In this document: positions 33,001-45,340 of the stretch, in pieces
Numbering within the stretch: the stretch's first letter is position 1
Layout of the letters: the number at the start of each line of letters is the position of its first letter
From: Sipunculus nudus
Lineage: Eukaryota; Annelida; Sipuncula; Golfingiida; Sipunculidae
Reading direction: 5' to 3'
NCBI GenBank assembly: GCA_026874595.1
Contig: CM049318.1
Coordinates: forward strand, 50,926,750-50,990,749
Length of the DNA: 64,000 nt
The notes under the pieces: model-generated
Told to the model about the DNA's origin: nothing
Databases searched by the model: none
What the model saw: the letters and a program-made list of their open reading frames with translations, nothing else
Translations under genes and position numbers: made by a program

Positions 33001-33077
33001 ATAGACATACAGGCAGACAGATATATAGTTATATAGATAGATATAGGGACACTAGACAATTAAATAGGCAAGTACCC

Positions 33078-33185
33078 GCTGTCCCCTTCAAAGTACCCCC
33101 TGTCACCTTAAAAGTACTCTTTGTCCCCTTCAAAGTACCTTTGACTATTTTACCTCTTAGGGGATTTGTCCCCTTCACCGTTCTA
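33078..33185. repeat. Short tandem repeat before exon 3 of copy B
   Basis: Paralogue of the array at 4747-4852, with the same TGTCCCCTTCAAAGTACC units. Confidence 0.55.
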
Positions 33186-33247
33186 TTGTGAGATAATTCT
33201 ACTATTCTGTTTTATATATTCTTTGTTTTTTCCCCTCATTTATCCAG

Positions 33248-33315
33248 TCATGCATCTCAAAATAAAAATACTAAGGATACGGTATACACATTTGCCTCTT
33301 GGAATGATCATAAAT
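33248..33315 (+). pseudogene. Copy B exon 3 (3' end provisional)
   Basis: Same TTATCCAG acceptor as copy A and the peptide HASQNKNTKDTV through NDHK. GTAAAA follows at 33316. Beyond it the sequence differs from copy A by a 2-base indel. Confidence 0.5.
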
Positions 33316-34708
33316 GTAAAAAACATATTACAGTATTTCGTCGAAGGCTGGAAAAAAATTAGTCCGTGATTTTAAAAATTTTGTTATGTATCCATAATGG
33401 GTTTTGTTACTAGAATGGATTGAGTGGGTGTCCTTATTTCAATAGGGTTGGGGAAGCGGTTTATCAAGAGTAGCTTGTTCTATCGGTACTTTTGTGGGTT
33501 CTTCCCCTCACAATTCATTATCCAAAAAGGCCCACGGTTTCTGTTTGCGCCAAGGTGCGTAGATACGTAAACCGGTAAATACATACACGGATGAACACAT
33601 GTTAAATATCAAAGTTACAAAATCATATTTTCACACACACACGCGAACAGCAGAACCATAGCTTACTCCATTCTTGTAACAGTTTGGAACCGTTTCTTTA
33701 CTGATGTCATATTCAACTCTCAAGATTCTCTCGTAACTTGGGTCTACTATGACATTCCTGGCTGAATTCTAACCAATTCATGGTCACAGTTTAGCCCGAA
33801 GCTAACCCTACTATTAGTTAAGCATTTTATTTTAACGTTTTACATTAATAGGCGGGTACCTGGTGTAGCCTCGAGCTATTCAAATAGTTTAACGGTTGCA
33901 GATAAAAAAAAAAGTGACACCTACGTCAGTGCCCGTGTCGTCTAAGTTATTCATTTATTAAGCTTAAGCTACCAGGATTGCGAAAAAGACCAGATGGGAA
34001 CCCGCTAAGATACACATAATACTGGCTACTAATGATTATTATTCGGTCATTAGATGCAAGGAAGCAAAACGTGTCATTTACATGGCATCGAAAGCGGCTT
34101 ATTGCAGCCATAATCTTCAAACAGTCTCTTTCATCCTTCTCCTTGTATCCACATCTGTTGGATACTAAAAACCATTATCCTGCTACTATTACCGGTCTCT
34201 TTATCCATAAACCGACGGGTCAGCCCTTCTCACACGGTCGCCAATTAGATGGTGAGTTAATGAGAACCCCCCATATTCCCTACTTTAAGGTTTACGTCGA
34301 TAAAAAAATCAACGAATTTAACTCTATGTTAAAGTTTGTGGGGTTTTCCAAGGTGGTTCCGTGTAAACTAAAGACGCTATCACATGATGGTGGGTTAGTT
34401 GCCGAGTTGACCCTGAGCTCACTCGGTTCAATTTGTTGAATAGCTCGGGGAAACTAGGCTATGTCGGATTGCCTAGTGAGAATATTAAACACGATAAGAT
34501 GAGGTATTTCCTCTTCAAATGGAAAGAGCATCTCTGCCTCAGCAGCAATGTTGACAGGAATTCCCGTCATCCATGGATGACCCTCCCAAAGTCGTGCTAA
34601 ACTCGTACGTATTTCTTTATTAGGTGATACAGCTTAAGTCTATTGAATACAATTTAGTGTCTGCAAGTGTCTGTATTTCCAATTGTACTGATAAAATTGT
34701 TATCACAG

Positions 34709-35217
34709 GTTCACCGTAGGTGTGTCAGACCGCTCCAGTTCCTCTGGTTGTACCGCTTATGTTGATGCTTGGAGCTTCTACGTGGGTTTGGCATGCGTAA
34801 AAACAAAGACGAAGCTGAGTTGTGGATCACCGATTCCATTGTCATGGACAAACCTCAGGTCAACTAGATAACCAGACCTCATCGGGTGGGGAGATGCTGC
34901 TATTAATGGAGGTACCCCGAATAAAGTACAATGCACCACACTGAAATTTGCAACAGCTGAGGCTACGTGTATGAGTTCTCTGGGGAGCTGTGGTGACACT
35001 GTGACGAATAATCATATGTGCTTGAAGAGGACGGCATCCATGGACCAAGGGGGATACTATGGTGACGCAGGGGGAGCAATCGTTTATAATGGAAAACTTA
35101 AAGGTATCATTTCTCACACGTTGTGCGGCTCAAACATTATATATACTGGCGGCATGAAGATAAATGAGATGCTTGACGGCCTGATTGCATACTGTGGTTG
35201 CCTCATGGCCAGACTGG
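34709..35217 (+). pseudogene. Copy B exon 4 with nonsense codon
   Basis: Same length as the copy A exon (509 bases) and almost the same reading, but the codon at 34869-34871 is TAA. Downstream of it the frame remains open through GYYGDAGGAIVYNG to the GGTGAGT donor, so decay is recent. Confidence 0.8.
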
Positions 35218-35837
35218 GTGAGTACATGTCATAATATGTTCTGCTAATCGATATTCATAACTCCGCCAGGAAGTAATTTTTCTTGTATGTTCAGAATCTT
35301 TACGCAAAAAAGTAATCAACGAATTTTTCTGAAATTCCCAGGAAGTGAGACAGGATGTGACACAGGGTCATTTCTTTGTTCACGGGGAAACCGCTTTATT
35401 CATACGTGTTATGGCCAGCATTTTTTTAAGAATATGACATGATGAACCTGCTTTTCTGAAATTTGACCTTGTACAGGAAACACAGTAAAAAATTGGTTCT
35501 AAATTTGATCATTAAATCCTAGATAATAGCAAAACTTTTCACTGAACAAGTTTTCAATTCTTGCTTAAACGTGCATTTAACTGTTTCTACGGTCCACTTT
35601 CGGCCACTTGAGTAAGAGAGAGCTTGTATTAACGTTCTCCAAGGCACAAGACACCAATCATGTGTTTGCACTGTGTGAAAATGTCCAACTCGCATTAAAC
35701 GGTTTAAATATTTTTTTCTTTGAACAGACCAAAGGGCACAAAATCGCAATATATTCTGGGACCTTTCCTTCATTTGCACAAAATAATTAACAGCGAATCC
35801 ATTGAACATTACATATATATGTTGTTTTGTATAAAAG

Positions 35838-35908
35838 GAACCCTCATCACAGCGACATCTGAAACGGACGACCCGGGATCAGGTGACAGTGACAGGGAGG
35901 CAATCACG
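35838..35908 (+). pseudogene. Copy B exon 5 (acidic linker)
   Basis: 71 bases, as in A. It reads TLITATSETDDPGSGDSDR and ends before a GTAAGT donor that is better than the one in copy A. Confidence 0.7.
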
Positions 35909-36009
35909 GTAAGTTTTCTTTGAGATGATTTTAACTACTTATTGGTGTAATTTTTAAATTGATAACTGTGAAGTTTGTGGCCAAAAAATATGGCTGTAAC
36001 ATTTTATGC

Positions 36010-36990
36010 AGAAAATCATTGAACAGAGGTGGCGCAACCTGCAGGTTTAAACTCATGCCTGTAATGTGATCATATGCATACAAATATTTGGTAATGTTTG
36101 TTAAAGTGGTTCATACGATAAAGGTAAAAGAGTTTGCACCATATATGGAAACATGTGAAATCATAAAATTCGGCAATCAGTTAAATTTGAACTCCTGTGG
36201 AAAAATGAGTCCTTAAACAATTATATATATTTTTTAATATATATTTTATTCATTTGGCGCAGAACCTCGTTAAAAAAAGTTTGGGCGACTTGAAGGTTAT
36301 TCACATGTCAGTCATGTGCAAAAATTGTCTGTAAAAATGGGTGAAAGGGCAGCAATGAACATAGAGAAATGGGGAGCTTGATGGACGGACGGAAGGGAAA
36401 TAAAAAAAATGTTGCATTCAGCAAAATTTTACTCCCTTGGAAAAATCATTCTGAAAATAATTCTGTTTAATATATTTTTCAATGACTTCCCCTGGCTGCA
36501 AGAAATCCTTGCTTGTGACTTAAAGGCTAAAATGTTTATGTGTGCTGAATGATTTGAAGGAAAGTGCAGAAGACTACTTTCGAGCCCAGAAACTTATTTA
36601 ACATAGGTGTTACCAGGTGCAAGTTATTCATATCTCAGTCATGTGCTGAGTAACTCTAAGGGAAGAAGGCTATAAGGGTCTTAAAGATATGTAATAAAAG
36701 AATGGGGGAAGGACGGACCGACGGAAGGACAATAGGGAAGTCAAAACTTTTGCGATCAGCAAAAATTTAATTCCGGTTGAAATATCAGTCTGGAAATCAT
36801 TCGGTTCACTATAGTGTTCATTGAATTTCCCTAGCTCAAAGGATGCCTTGCACATGATTTGAAGGCTGTTTTATTGTTTTACACAGAGGTGGCGCCAGCT
36901 GCAGGTTATAATCATATTTAAGTCATGTGCTGAACAAATTTGTATATTTGGTGAAGTAATCTTAGAGATAGGGTCTTAGAGATATGGGGT
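36010..36990. repeat. Intron 5 repeat array of copy B
   Basis: Paralogue of the array at 8500-9560 with the same landmarks, including AGAGGTGGCGCCAGCTGCAGG near 36886. One unit is shorter than in A. Confidence 0.65.
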
Positions 36991-38251
36991 AAAGAATTGG
37001 GTGGGACGGAATAACAAACTCGGGTCTCGCGTACCGTTTTAGTAGGTCTCCCACCCACAGCAGGAGACTAAAAACACAATAACTACTAATTCTCTCCGGA
37101 ATACCGTCAGTAATTAATCCTGTACAAGCCTTTAACAGCCTACTAATATAAACTTATACTTCCGCCCTAAACCCCACCCTATTTACTTTCTAGGCTCAGA
37201 CAATACCATTTTATCTACTATTTAACCCCATTGAATATTTCTAGAGTAGAAAGGTCGAAAAGTGAATTGGCAGTGAAGGAAGGAAATTAAGGTTAAATAT
37301 TCATATGATAAGATGGAACTTCTATTATCACTCCTCCGATAAATCAGTTATATCATATATCTGTGAGGGTTGTGCAGACAACAAACATTGAGCTCGAGCA
37401 CTTGACAAGTATTGCAGATTAGGAATCCAGTAATCGTAACCATAAACAAAAAACTGTTATGACCTGATGCATGTACTGCTTGTATATTAGAGGGAAATTC
37501 CGTCTATGTACATTGTCGAGATATAATTAGATAGAGAAAACTCACAAAGACACACACACACATATTACGGGAATATAACAATGCAAGGCTAATCGAAAAC
37601 TAGCTACAAGGTCTGACACATTGACATTTCGAACATATATGTCTGTTTAACGTGTTTGTACTGTATTGTCACTGGACATAGTGTTTCATGACAAAAAGGC
37701 TGTTTTCAAATTTTTTGGTTGTAACGAAGATCCACTGTGGATTTTCCTGAGCAATATTGAGAATAGTTCCGATAAAGCTATGAACGTTTGTTTTGCAGGT
37801 CACCAGGTGAACCTGTGTTACTGAAACATGATACAGAGTAAAACACAGAAACGTTCGATTATAATTTCCTGGCAGAGTTATTTTTGTAGGCTTCGACTAC
37901 ATTTATAGTTTACATAAGTGTTCTACGGCTCAGTCATCTTGCAGATTGCATAGTACTAATTGAACCTAACCTGAGGAAGTATTTTTATACTTTAAAAAAA
38001 TTAAGCAGAGCTGATGCAGAGCTCTTTCGATAATGTTTTTCGGCGTTTTTGGTTTGTTTTTTTTAAGCGTCAATTCTGCCAAATCTCCAATACCCCCCCC
38101 CCCCCCGAATCGAGAAACAGCATCTGGGGGAAGGGCAAAGGTGTGTGCCCTTTTTTCGTCAGTCATGATTTTCTTGTGTGTCATGAGAAATTGATTTATA
38201 ATGTCAAGCAAAATGTCCAGTTTTACATTTGTTCTCTCATCTGTCTTGCAG

Positions 38252-38515
38252 GCTAGCTGTCCAGCGGGTGAGAAAACCATCTGTAAGAAATGTAAAAAGC
38301 TTACTGCGAACAGCGCGTTTTTTGCCGGAAACCATGACGGCTCCGGAAACGCAACTCTGTCTGGAAAGACATGCAGTTCAGATGAGGTACAGAATACGGC
38401 ATTCACATCCGACACCGCTACCTAGATCGCCACGTGCGACCACACCAAGATGACGGATGGTTGTGAATGCTGCGATTACAAGATCAAAGGGTTATATTGC
38501 TATGCTAAACCATAA
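38252..38515 (+). pseudogene. Copy B exon 6 with nonsense codon
   Basis: 264 bases as in A; TAG at 38423-38425 replaces a Lys codon. The reading continues in frame to the ancestral TAA. Two Cys positions of copy A are Phe and Ser here. Confidence 0.8.
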
Positions 38516-38665
38516 CCCAAATACATGAAAAAAGATACATTACCGACCATTCAAAGATGGCGGAATCCACCATTTGAAATGGATAAATAATAATCAACAG
38601 TCAGAATTGATAAACTTTCAAATTTAAATACTGTTCATACAGAAATTACTATACCATAAAGATGA

Positions 38666-38671
38666 AATAAA
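38666..38671 (+). promoter_or_regulatory. Candidate polyadenylation signal of copy B
   Basis: AATAAA about 150 bases after the ancestral stop, at the same place as in copy A. Confidence 0.45.
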
Positions 38672-40599
38672 AAAAAACAACTTTTGCAAAGTTGAGGATG
38701 CTGATTAATTTATTCTGGTATTTTCCTTGAGGTTCTTCAATATTTTCCCATAAAACTTCGGAGTTTTTAGTAATATCATTGAGAAAAATCCACTATATAT
38801 GCCTGCTGGTGATGGAAATGACTTTTAATTAAATTTGAATTTAATGTTTTTTGTTTCACTATCGGTAGCACAAGTGGTTTACTCACTTCATACTTTTATG
38901 AAATAGTTCTTTTTTACGTTTAAAAGGAGGAAGGCAAATCAATTATTTGTGATAAAATGTGGGGACCTTCATTAGGCACAGACTTATCAGATATGTTTTG
39001 TATACAAACATACATATTCACATATAGATGAAATGCGGTTCTCAATGATTCTGTTTGTAAGGATATTCGAGAGAAATTCATGGTGTAGCTGCTTGGTCAG
39101 TCTTTCTTGTTTCCCGTGGTAGATTAAACGACAATATTTAAGAAGTGAACGTAGTAAAGTGTTCATTTGCATTTTTGAATAAATTGTCACCCTATAAGAT
39201 TCTCGCTTACAGGGAAATAATGCAAGAAAATTAATTATGAATGCATTCTTGTTTGTACATGTTGTACTTTATTGTTGGAATAAGCGGTCATCTTCAGCAC
39301 AACAGTTGTCCCTTTTTATTATAAACATGATTTGTTACAAGCACACATAACTTATTGGTTGTCAGGATGTAAGACATCCTCACCACCCCTTCTTAACATC
39401 ATAAGTCAGCCATTGCAAAAAGGTGAATTTCTAGCTTTCTTGCACCGAATGTGTTAAGAAAGACGACGTTGTCTACCAATTGTCCAAGGACTTGAGTCCC
39501 TTTGACCTCTGACAAGCATCAACCCTATGGCATGGAATATAATATAATAAGTCATTTAGACATTTTAGAACGCACGCGTTGGGTAAAGTACCCGCTGCCC
39601 AGTCTTAGTTGAATGGTCCAAGGTATGTACGAGGGGTCATGTAGTAAGTTTATTTGTCACATTTATCTCAAGGACTGAAGTATTATCGTTGTCTGCTTAA
39701 TAATGACATCCATTCTAAATTAAGAATCAAATCCAAGTTCTCATAACAAAATTACTGGAATGAACAGGCGAGTAGCACCCCAACCGTGCAGAAAAATAAA
39801 GTCATACTTTTGATAACGCAAATTATTGGAATTAACTGGCGCCCTGAGTCCCAGTCCTCATTCCAAAAATTAAACAGCCTAGACTTGGTAAAATATAGTC
39901 CCAGAATATACAGGCGAGTGGCAGGTTTAATCGGTGTAAAAATATAGTCCCTGTCTTCTTATAAATAACATTAAGCATTAGAATGGACAGATAAGTGGCA
40001 GGCAAAGCCTATAGAAATAGTATAAGCCCTGTTCCGATTATTAAAAAAAACTACGAGATTAGGCAGTCGAGTTGCACCTAAAACCTGCAGAGATAAGATC
40101 GAACTTTGAAAGGGCCCTAATCACCTATCTTACTTTTAAAAACTTAAGGTTTTTCCTTCAAATGTTTAGTTAAAAAAAAGGCCAGAAAACGTAGATATCC
40201 CGACACACAACCTGTTGAATATATCAACGTGTTTTATATATTTGGGTTCTGCCAAAATGAAACAAATTCAACAAAGGCATCACGCGGCAAGTCAGATTAG
40301 CCAGAGCTTTGCAAACGGCGTTTTGGAATAGTGACCTTGGCCAACTACAGCAATAGACACCTTCGGTGGCCGTCGAAACATGTAAACAATTAGTACCAGA
40401 CCTAATTAACACAAACTATAGAAACTTAAGGGTAGATAGCACTCACAGCCTTAAGCAAAAATATCCGGTCCACTTGCGTGACGTCCAAACCATGTAGTGT
40501 AATTTCACTGTACGTTAAGTAGCACGGGATTAGATAGGAGAGTGGCAAGTGAATTCTACGGAGAATGATAATCAAGACCTCGTGCATATATTGGCCTCT

Positions 40600-41330
40600 A
40601 TAAGAACATTATCCCGCACATTATTTATACGTGACATCAATGGCGTCAGTTTATCTTCCAGGGTTGAAAGGGGGGGGGGGATGACTCCTCCCTCACACAC
40701 ACACACATATCTTTATTTAGCGTTTGTCTGACACATTTTAAATATATAACCATTACATATTTTTTTGGGGGGGGAGGGGATAAGGTTTTATATTTCCAGT
40801 ATAAAACTAATGGAACCAGTGTCTATAATTCCAATTATTAACATGTTTCATTTGCAATATAAATATTATTCTCTGAGTAGGGGTGGGGGATTGGGTTAAC
40901 ATTCACCAAGAAGGGGGATCAATACCCCCTTCTACCCCTATATTGACGCCCCTGCGTGACTTCGAGGAGTTATCTAGACTGAGTTTAACATCACTTATAT
41001 TTTTATCAACTGTATGACACATTTCAGTTATATCCTGAATTACATTTCAAATATATAACAATAAAGCATTAGGTTTTTTGAAAATAGGGTAATATGTTTC
41101 CAGTATATTTAGTTAATTCTAAACCAGGTTTAGATATAATATTTCATGGTAGATTCATCAATGGAATCAATGTCTATACTTTTACTTATTAATATATTTC
41201 ATTTGCAATATAAAAATTCTCTGAATAGTTGGGGGGGGGGGGATTACATTAACCACCCCCTCCTTCTTCTTGCCAAAAGAGTGGAGGGGGGATATATACC
41301 CCAATCCCTCCCTATACTGATGCCCCTGCG
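40600..41330. repeat. Two intron-1-like modules 3' of gene B
   Basis: Each module has TTTAGCGTTTGT/TATGACACATTTCA, ATATATAACAAT, GTTAATTCTAAACC or GGAACCAGTGTC, ATTTCATTTGCAATATAAA and a G-run followed by a C-run and TGACGCCCCTG. All of this is the order seen just before exon 2 (3280-3650). Confidence 0.55.
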
Positions 41331-41672
41331 AGACCTGAAAAAGTTATTAAGAACCTGAGTTTTAAAATCACTTATCTTGCATGGACCTGTAATCTTGAAG
41401 GAGCGATTTGGGTTGTAACATTTGTCAGGTGGTCAATTTATTATCAGATGCCTTCCTCGAGCAGTAACCATAGGGTTTGGTTATCCGTTTGGGACCGGTA
41501 ATCAAGACCTTGTCCGAGCGACTGATTAAGACTAATGAACTTTTTTGAAATCTTTGTCAGAAATTTAAAAGAAATTTTAAATACAGTAACCCCTTTAACA
41601 CTATTGTTGTATAAAAGTTTTAAAAAATATATGAAACGGCGCTTTTGTGGCGGGACTGGTCGCACTGGAGGA

Positions 41673-42015
41673 TTGCCACCTCACTATAACGGTACTCCTG
41701 TAACAACGCCAACTCGCTATCATGGCCACTCCTGTCACACCGCAATCTTGCAGTCACGGCCACTCCTGTAACACCGCCATCTCGCTGTCACGCCCACTCT
41801 TGTAACACCGCTATCTTGCTGTCATGGCCACTCCTGAACACCGCCATCTCGCTATCACGGCAACTCCTGTAACCCCGCCACCTCGCTATCACGGCCACTC
41901 TTTTACCACAGCCACCTTGCTATCAAGGCCACTACTGTGACACGACCACTACGCTATTACGGCCGCTCCTGTAACACCGCCACCTCGATATGACGACAAC
42001 TCCTGTAAGAACTTC
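41673..42015. repeat. 34-bp minisatellite, about 10 copies
   Basis: Units of the form ATCTCGCTATCACGGCCACT followed by CCTGTAACACCGCC, with 1-5 changes each. The array reads openly in some frames but has no conserved protein look and no paralogue elsewhere in the window. Confidence 0.8.
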
Positions 42016-42059
42016 CGTTGCAGACGTACAGCTGGACGACAGGCAGACAAGGCCATTAG

Positions 42060-43420
42060 TCCTGGTGTCATATGGAACCAAAATAGATGTAATATTATTT
42101 ATAATTTAAGAAATATGGCACAAAATCATATTTAATAGGTTTTATTTGCACCGCCCTGTTAAGGTTAATTTTCAAACATTGTGGCTGTTATTTTATTTAT
42201 ACATATGCTAAATTTCAACGTTTACGATTCTACACCCTCACTGCAATCCCGTGATCCGTCCTTGGTTTGAAAGTTGTGACTATGTTTCCAAACAAAACTA
42301 TGACTGCATTCATCAACACTCGGTGAAACTCTTCATTGTATTGGATTCAAGGGATTACCCTGTACAACAGGCCAGTGATCTCTAAATGCATTCAAATCCT
42401 AAAAGCGCCTCCATAAAGCACATGTCAAGCCGAGAGGCCAGGAAAGGACAAAATAAAAAAGGGGCACTAGTGGGGGCATTACACACTCTAAAAATTGGCA
42501 AGCTTAATTTATTTTACCTTAAAATTGGTAACTAAGATTATGATATAATAAAACAGATATCACCTAGAAATTTTGAACGCTGCATTAAATGTTGCGATAT
42601 GGTTTCTGTTTGAGAGATAATCCAATAAAAAATAATGTTTTCGATGTTTCAAATATTACGCCCCTGGTGACCACTTTCCAATAATGGAATTTGTTTCGAG
42701 ATATTGATGCACAACATCAAATGTATAAGTTTTTAAACGATTCCTGCTAAATTGTGGCCTTTAGGGCATCGTGAATAAAATTCTACGAGAAATGATGCGG
42801 CGTTTCGCGATACTTGATAAAAAACTAAGTAAAACGTATAAAATGCTGTCTCTCTTGCTTCATTACTAAACATACTTAGGAAAAAATGTGGAATTTAATG
42901 GATTTTCCATGGAAAAAGCTGGTTGAGGTAGCTAAACATTGGAAAAGGCCATGGAATTATGAATATGACCTACAGCAGATATGGCTATGGTTATTTTCAA
43001 CAAAAATATTAGGAATAAAAACAGATTTCAGGTTTTTGGTGACCTTGACCTTTGACGGATTATGACCAAAGCAATAGGCTCCGGGTGTTATTGTATATAC
43101 ATATCCCCTTAAAGTTTCCAAGCGAGAGCTGCATAATTCTGGCCCTTAGAGCTAGGACAAACACAACAACAAACAGATGGACATACGTGACTGACCAACA
43201 TGCTCGCCGAAATCTTTTATTCCGGCAAGCAACAAACAATGATGAAGTAAATAAGATAACTCACAGCCTGAGTCTATGTTCACCGACACTTGCAGTCGGT
43301 CTAGTGGCATCTGTTCGGCTTTTAACCATTTTGGCTAAAATAAAACACGCAAGTAATCTTTAACTAGCATTACGATAAGGACAAACCGCTCTGTGCAGCG
43401 TGTTATTCTTGACATACGAA
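42060..43420. other. Gene-free stretch, nothing recognised
   Basis: AT-rich sequence. One fragment (GGTGACCTTGACCTTTGAC, near 43039) looks like a dispersed repeat piece. No exon of the protease family and no mobile-element motif was found. Confidence 0.4.
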
Positions 43421-43990
43421 TGTTTAAAGGGGCCTATTCCGATATCTGAAGTATTTTTATTAAAGATAATCCCTTGAACTTTTTTTTATAAAAATAGGTC
43501 AGAAACGCTGATTCAAACGCACACATACTGTTCCTTTTTATTATCCACGTGTTTATAACATGTGGAGCAGCCGCTGAAATAAAAAGAAACACATTCGACG
43601 AGGACATCTGGCGGACAGTCAGAGTTTTACGAAGGGCATTTTTGCAATTAATGACATTTCAATTTCCCAACTTATGTAAGTAACCAACCAACTTACGTTA
43701 CATGGTTTCCTGTTCATCAAGATTCGAACATGTTCCGTGTTTACAAACAGCTTGCAGATACATTTTAATAACACCATACGCTCCTGGCATTGCTGCTATA
43801 AGACCTTTCCTGATATACCTACTGATTGTTAATATGTAAACAGAATAAGCCGAGAATAACATCATTTCTACTGAAAAAGGGTTGATAAATAGCTGGCTTT
43901 AAAAAATGAATAAAGTTCCTTTTGGCTCAATGTGCAGAGGTGAACAACTAAAGAAGTTCAACATATTTTCCACTTAATAAGCCCTCTTAT
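43420..43990. repeat. Relic of a gene 3' flank
   Basis: Resembles 12740-13020, 49008-49480 and 53745-54190: GGCC..TTCCGATATCTGA, a T/A tract then AATAGGYCAGAAAACG, TTATATCAACGTGTTTATA, AAAGGCATCTGGCGGCAAGTCAG. It marks a further, otherwise erased, unit of the family. Confidence 0.5.
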
Positions 43991-44389
43991 TCTAGAAATG
44001 TTGCTGTTTTTAGCATATCTAAAGGTCAAACTCATTCAAATTATAAGAAATTTGTTTTGAGTCTAAGACATGTTGCTGACATCTGCTATAATAATTAAGC
44101 TATGGGCCTTGCTTGCTGATAAAATGATAGTGCAAACCACAGGATTGCTGATAGAAAAGCGTGTCCCTTAAAAAGAAGTGGTGACAATAGGTACTTCGTC
44201 TCAAACCCTTAAAACGTGAGGGAAACATGCCCCCACCCCGTGGCCCCCACCAATCCAAATGAGGCCCATGCATTAAGATTAGTATGACGTAAGAACTGAG
44301 AAAAAAATGTTAATTGCACCTGCTTATTAAAAAGGTTAATGGTATACGCATGACGTCCTCTGGAAATCAGAAAACTTCTCATAATATCG

Positions 44390-45340
44390 TCCGGACAACT
44401 TTCCCCTCCTCCCACTCGAAATAAAATCCCCTGCTAATACTTCATTACCAACAAGGCACCCCTCTCACCTATCAAAAAAGAACAACTGCTAATAATCTCC
44501 TCCGGACAAGGCCCCTTCAAACCTCTCGAAATAAGAACCCCTGCTAATAATCCCCCCAAACAATGCACCCAACCCACCCCTCGAAATAAGAACCCCTGCT
44601 GAATCCCCCTCCGGACAAAGCCCCTCCCACTTATCGAAATATGGAAGCTGCTCATAATATTCTTCAGACAACGCTCCCTCCATCCTCCTAAAAATAAAAA
44701 CGCCTACTATACATCTCCTCTGGTTGACGCCCACAGCCACCTCTCGCTAAAAGAACCCCTGCTAATAATCCTCATCAGACAACGACCCCTCAGACATCTA
44801 GAATTTAGATCCCCCGCTCTTAATTCCACTCCAGACACCGCCCCCTATAGGAACGTTTCTAAAAGTATCTTATGGATAACGCTCCCTTGCTAATAATCCC
44901 CTTCAGACAACGCCCCTCCCGTCTCTCTAAATAAAAAAGCTCCTCCTTATGTCCTACAGACATCCCCCTCCTTCCAGCTTCAAAAATAAAATCACTTCCT
45001 AATAATCTCTTCCGGACGATGCTCCCTACCACCTCTCGCAATAAGAACCCATGCTAATAATCCTCCCACCGCTTGAAATAAGAACGCTTCCTAAATACCT
45101 TCTGAACAACGCCCACCTTTTTAATCTCGAAATAACCACTACTGTGTATTATCAACTCTGGACAACCGCCCTCCCCCCACCCCACACACACTCAAAATAA
45201 GAAAGCTTCTTATTATTCCGTCCAGACAACGCCCCCTCCCACACCTCGAATTAAGACCCCCCGCTCCAATTCCCCTTTAGGCAACGCCCCTCCCACCGCT
45301 CTTAATTAGAACGTTTCTCATAATATCTTCTGGACATTAT
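44390..45340. repeat. C-rich tandem repeat, about 60-bp unit, about 15 degenerate copies
   Basis: Recurring CCTCTCGAAATAAGAACCCC, TGCTAATAATCCCCTCCGG and ACAACGCCCCCTCCCAC. Strong strand asymmetry: C-rich on plus, almost no G. No coding reading is convincing; frames on the minus strand are open only because G-rich. Confidence 0.7.

Larger units (their letters stand above)
28803..38515 (+). pseudogene. Gene copy B: full-length paralogue of copy A with two in-frame stops
   Basis: Exons at 28803-28869, 32017-32158, 33248-about 33315, 34709-35217, 35838-35908 and 38252-38515, matching copy A exon for exon with the same splice sites. Exon 4 carries a TAA at 34869-34871 where A has a Tyr codon, and exon 6 a TAG at 38423-38425 where A has Lys. 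Exon 6 also has Cys to Phe and Cys to Ser changes. The triad replacements (Gln, Gly, Ala) are shared with A, so loss of catalysis is older than the duplication and is not a product of decay. If translated, the protein would stop inside the protease fold. Promoter, exon 1 and splice sites look intact, so a transcript is possible. B is useful because it shows exon 1, which is missing from A in this window. Confidence 0.8.
29724..41330 (+). repeat. Paralogous segment B (copy B gene unit)
   Basis: Direct-repeat partner of segment A. Similarity in introns is high enough to follow by eye throughout, so the duplication is fairly young. B has a stretch of about 480 bases (40400-40880) missing from A. 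Confidence 0.8.

Noticed and set aside
41673-42015. CRISPR-like array
   Set aside because: Units abut with no unique spacers and the genome is eukaryotic; it is a minisatellite.
44434-44740. Minus-strand Gly-rich ORFs within the C-rich array
   Set aside because: Repeat-derived: the frame is open because of base skew and the units are not conserved at the protein level.
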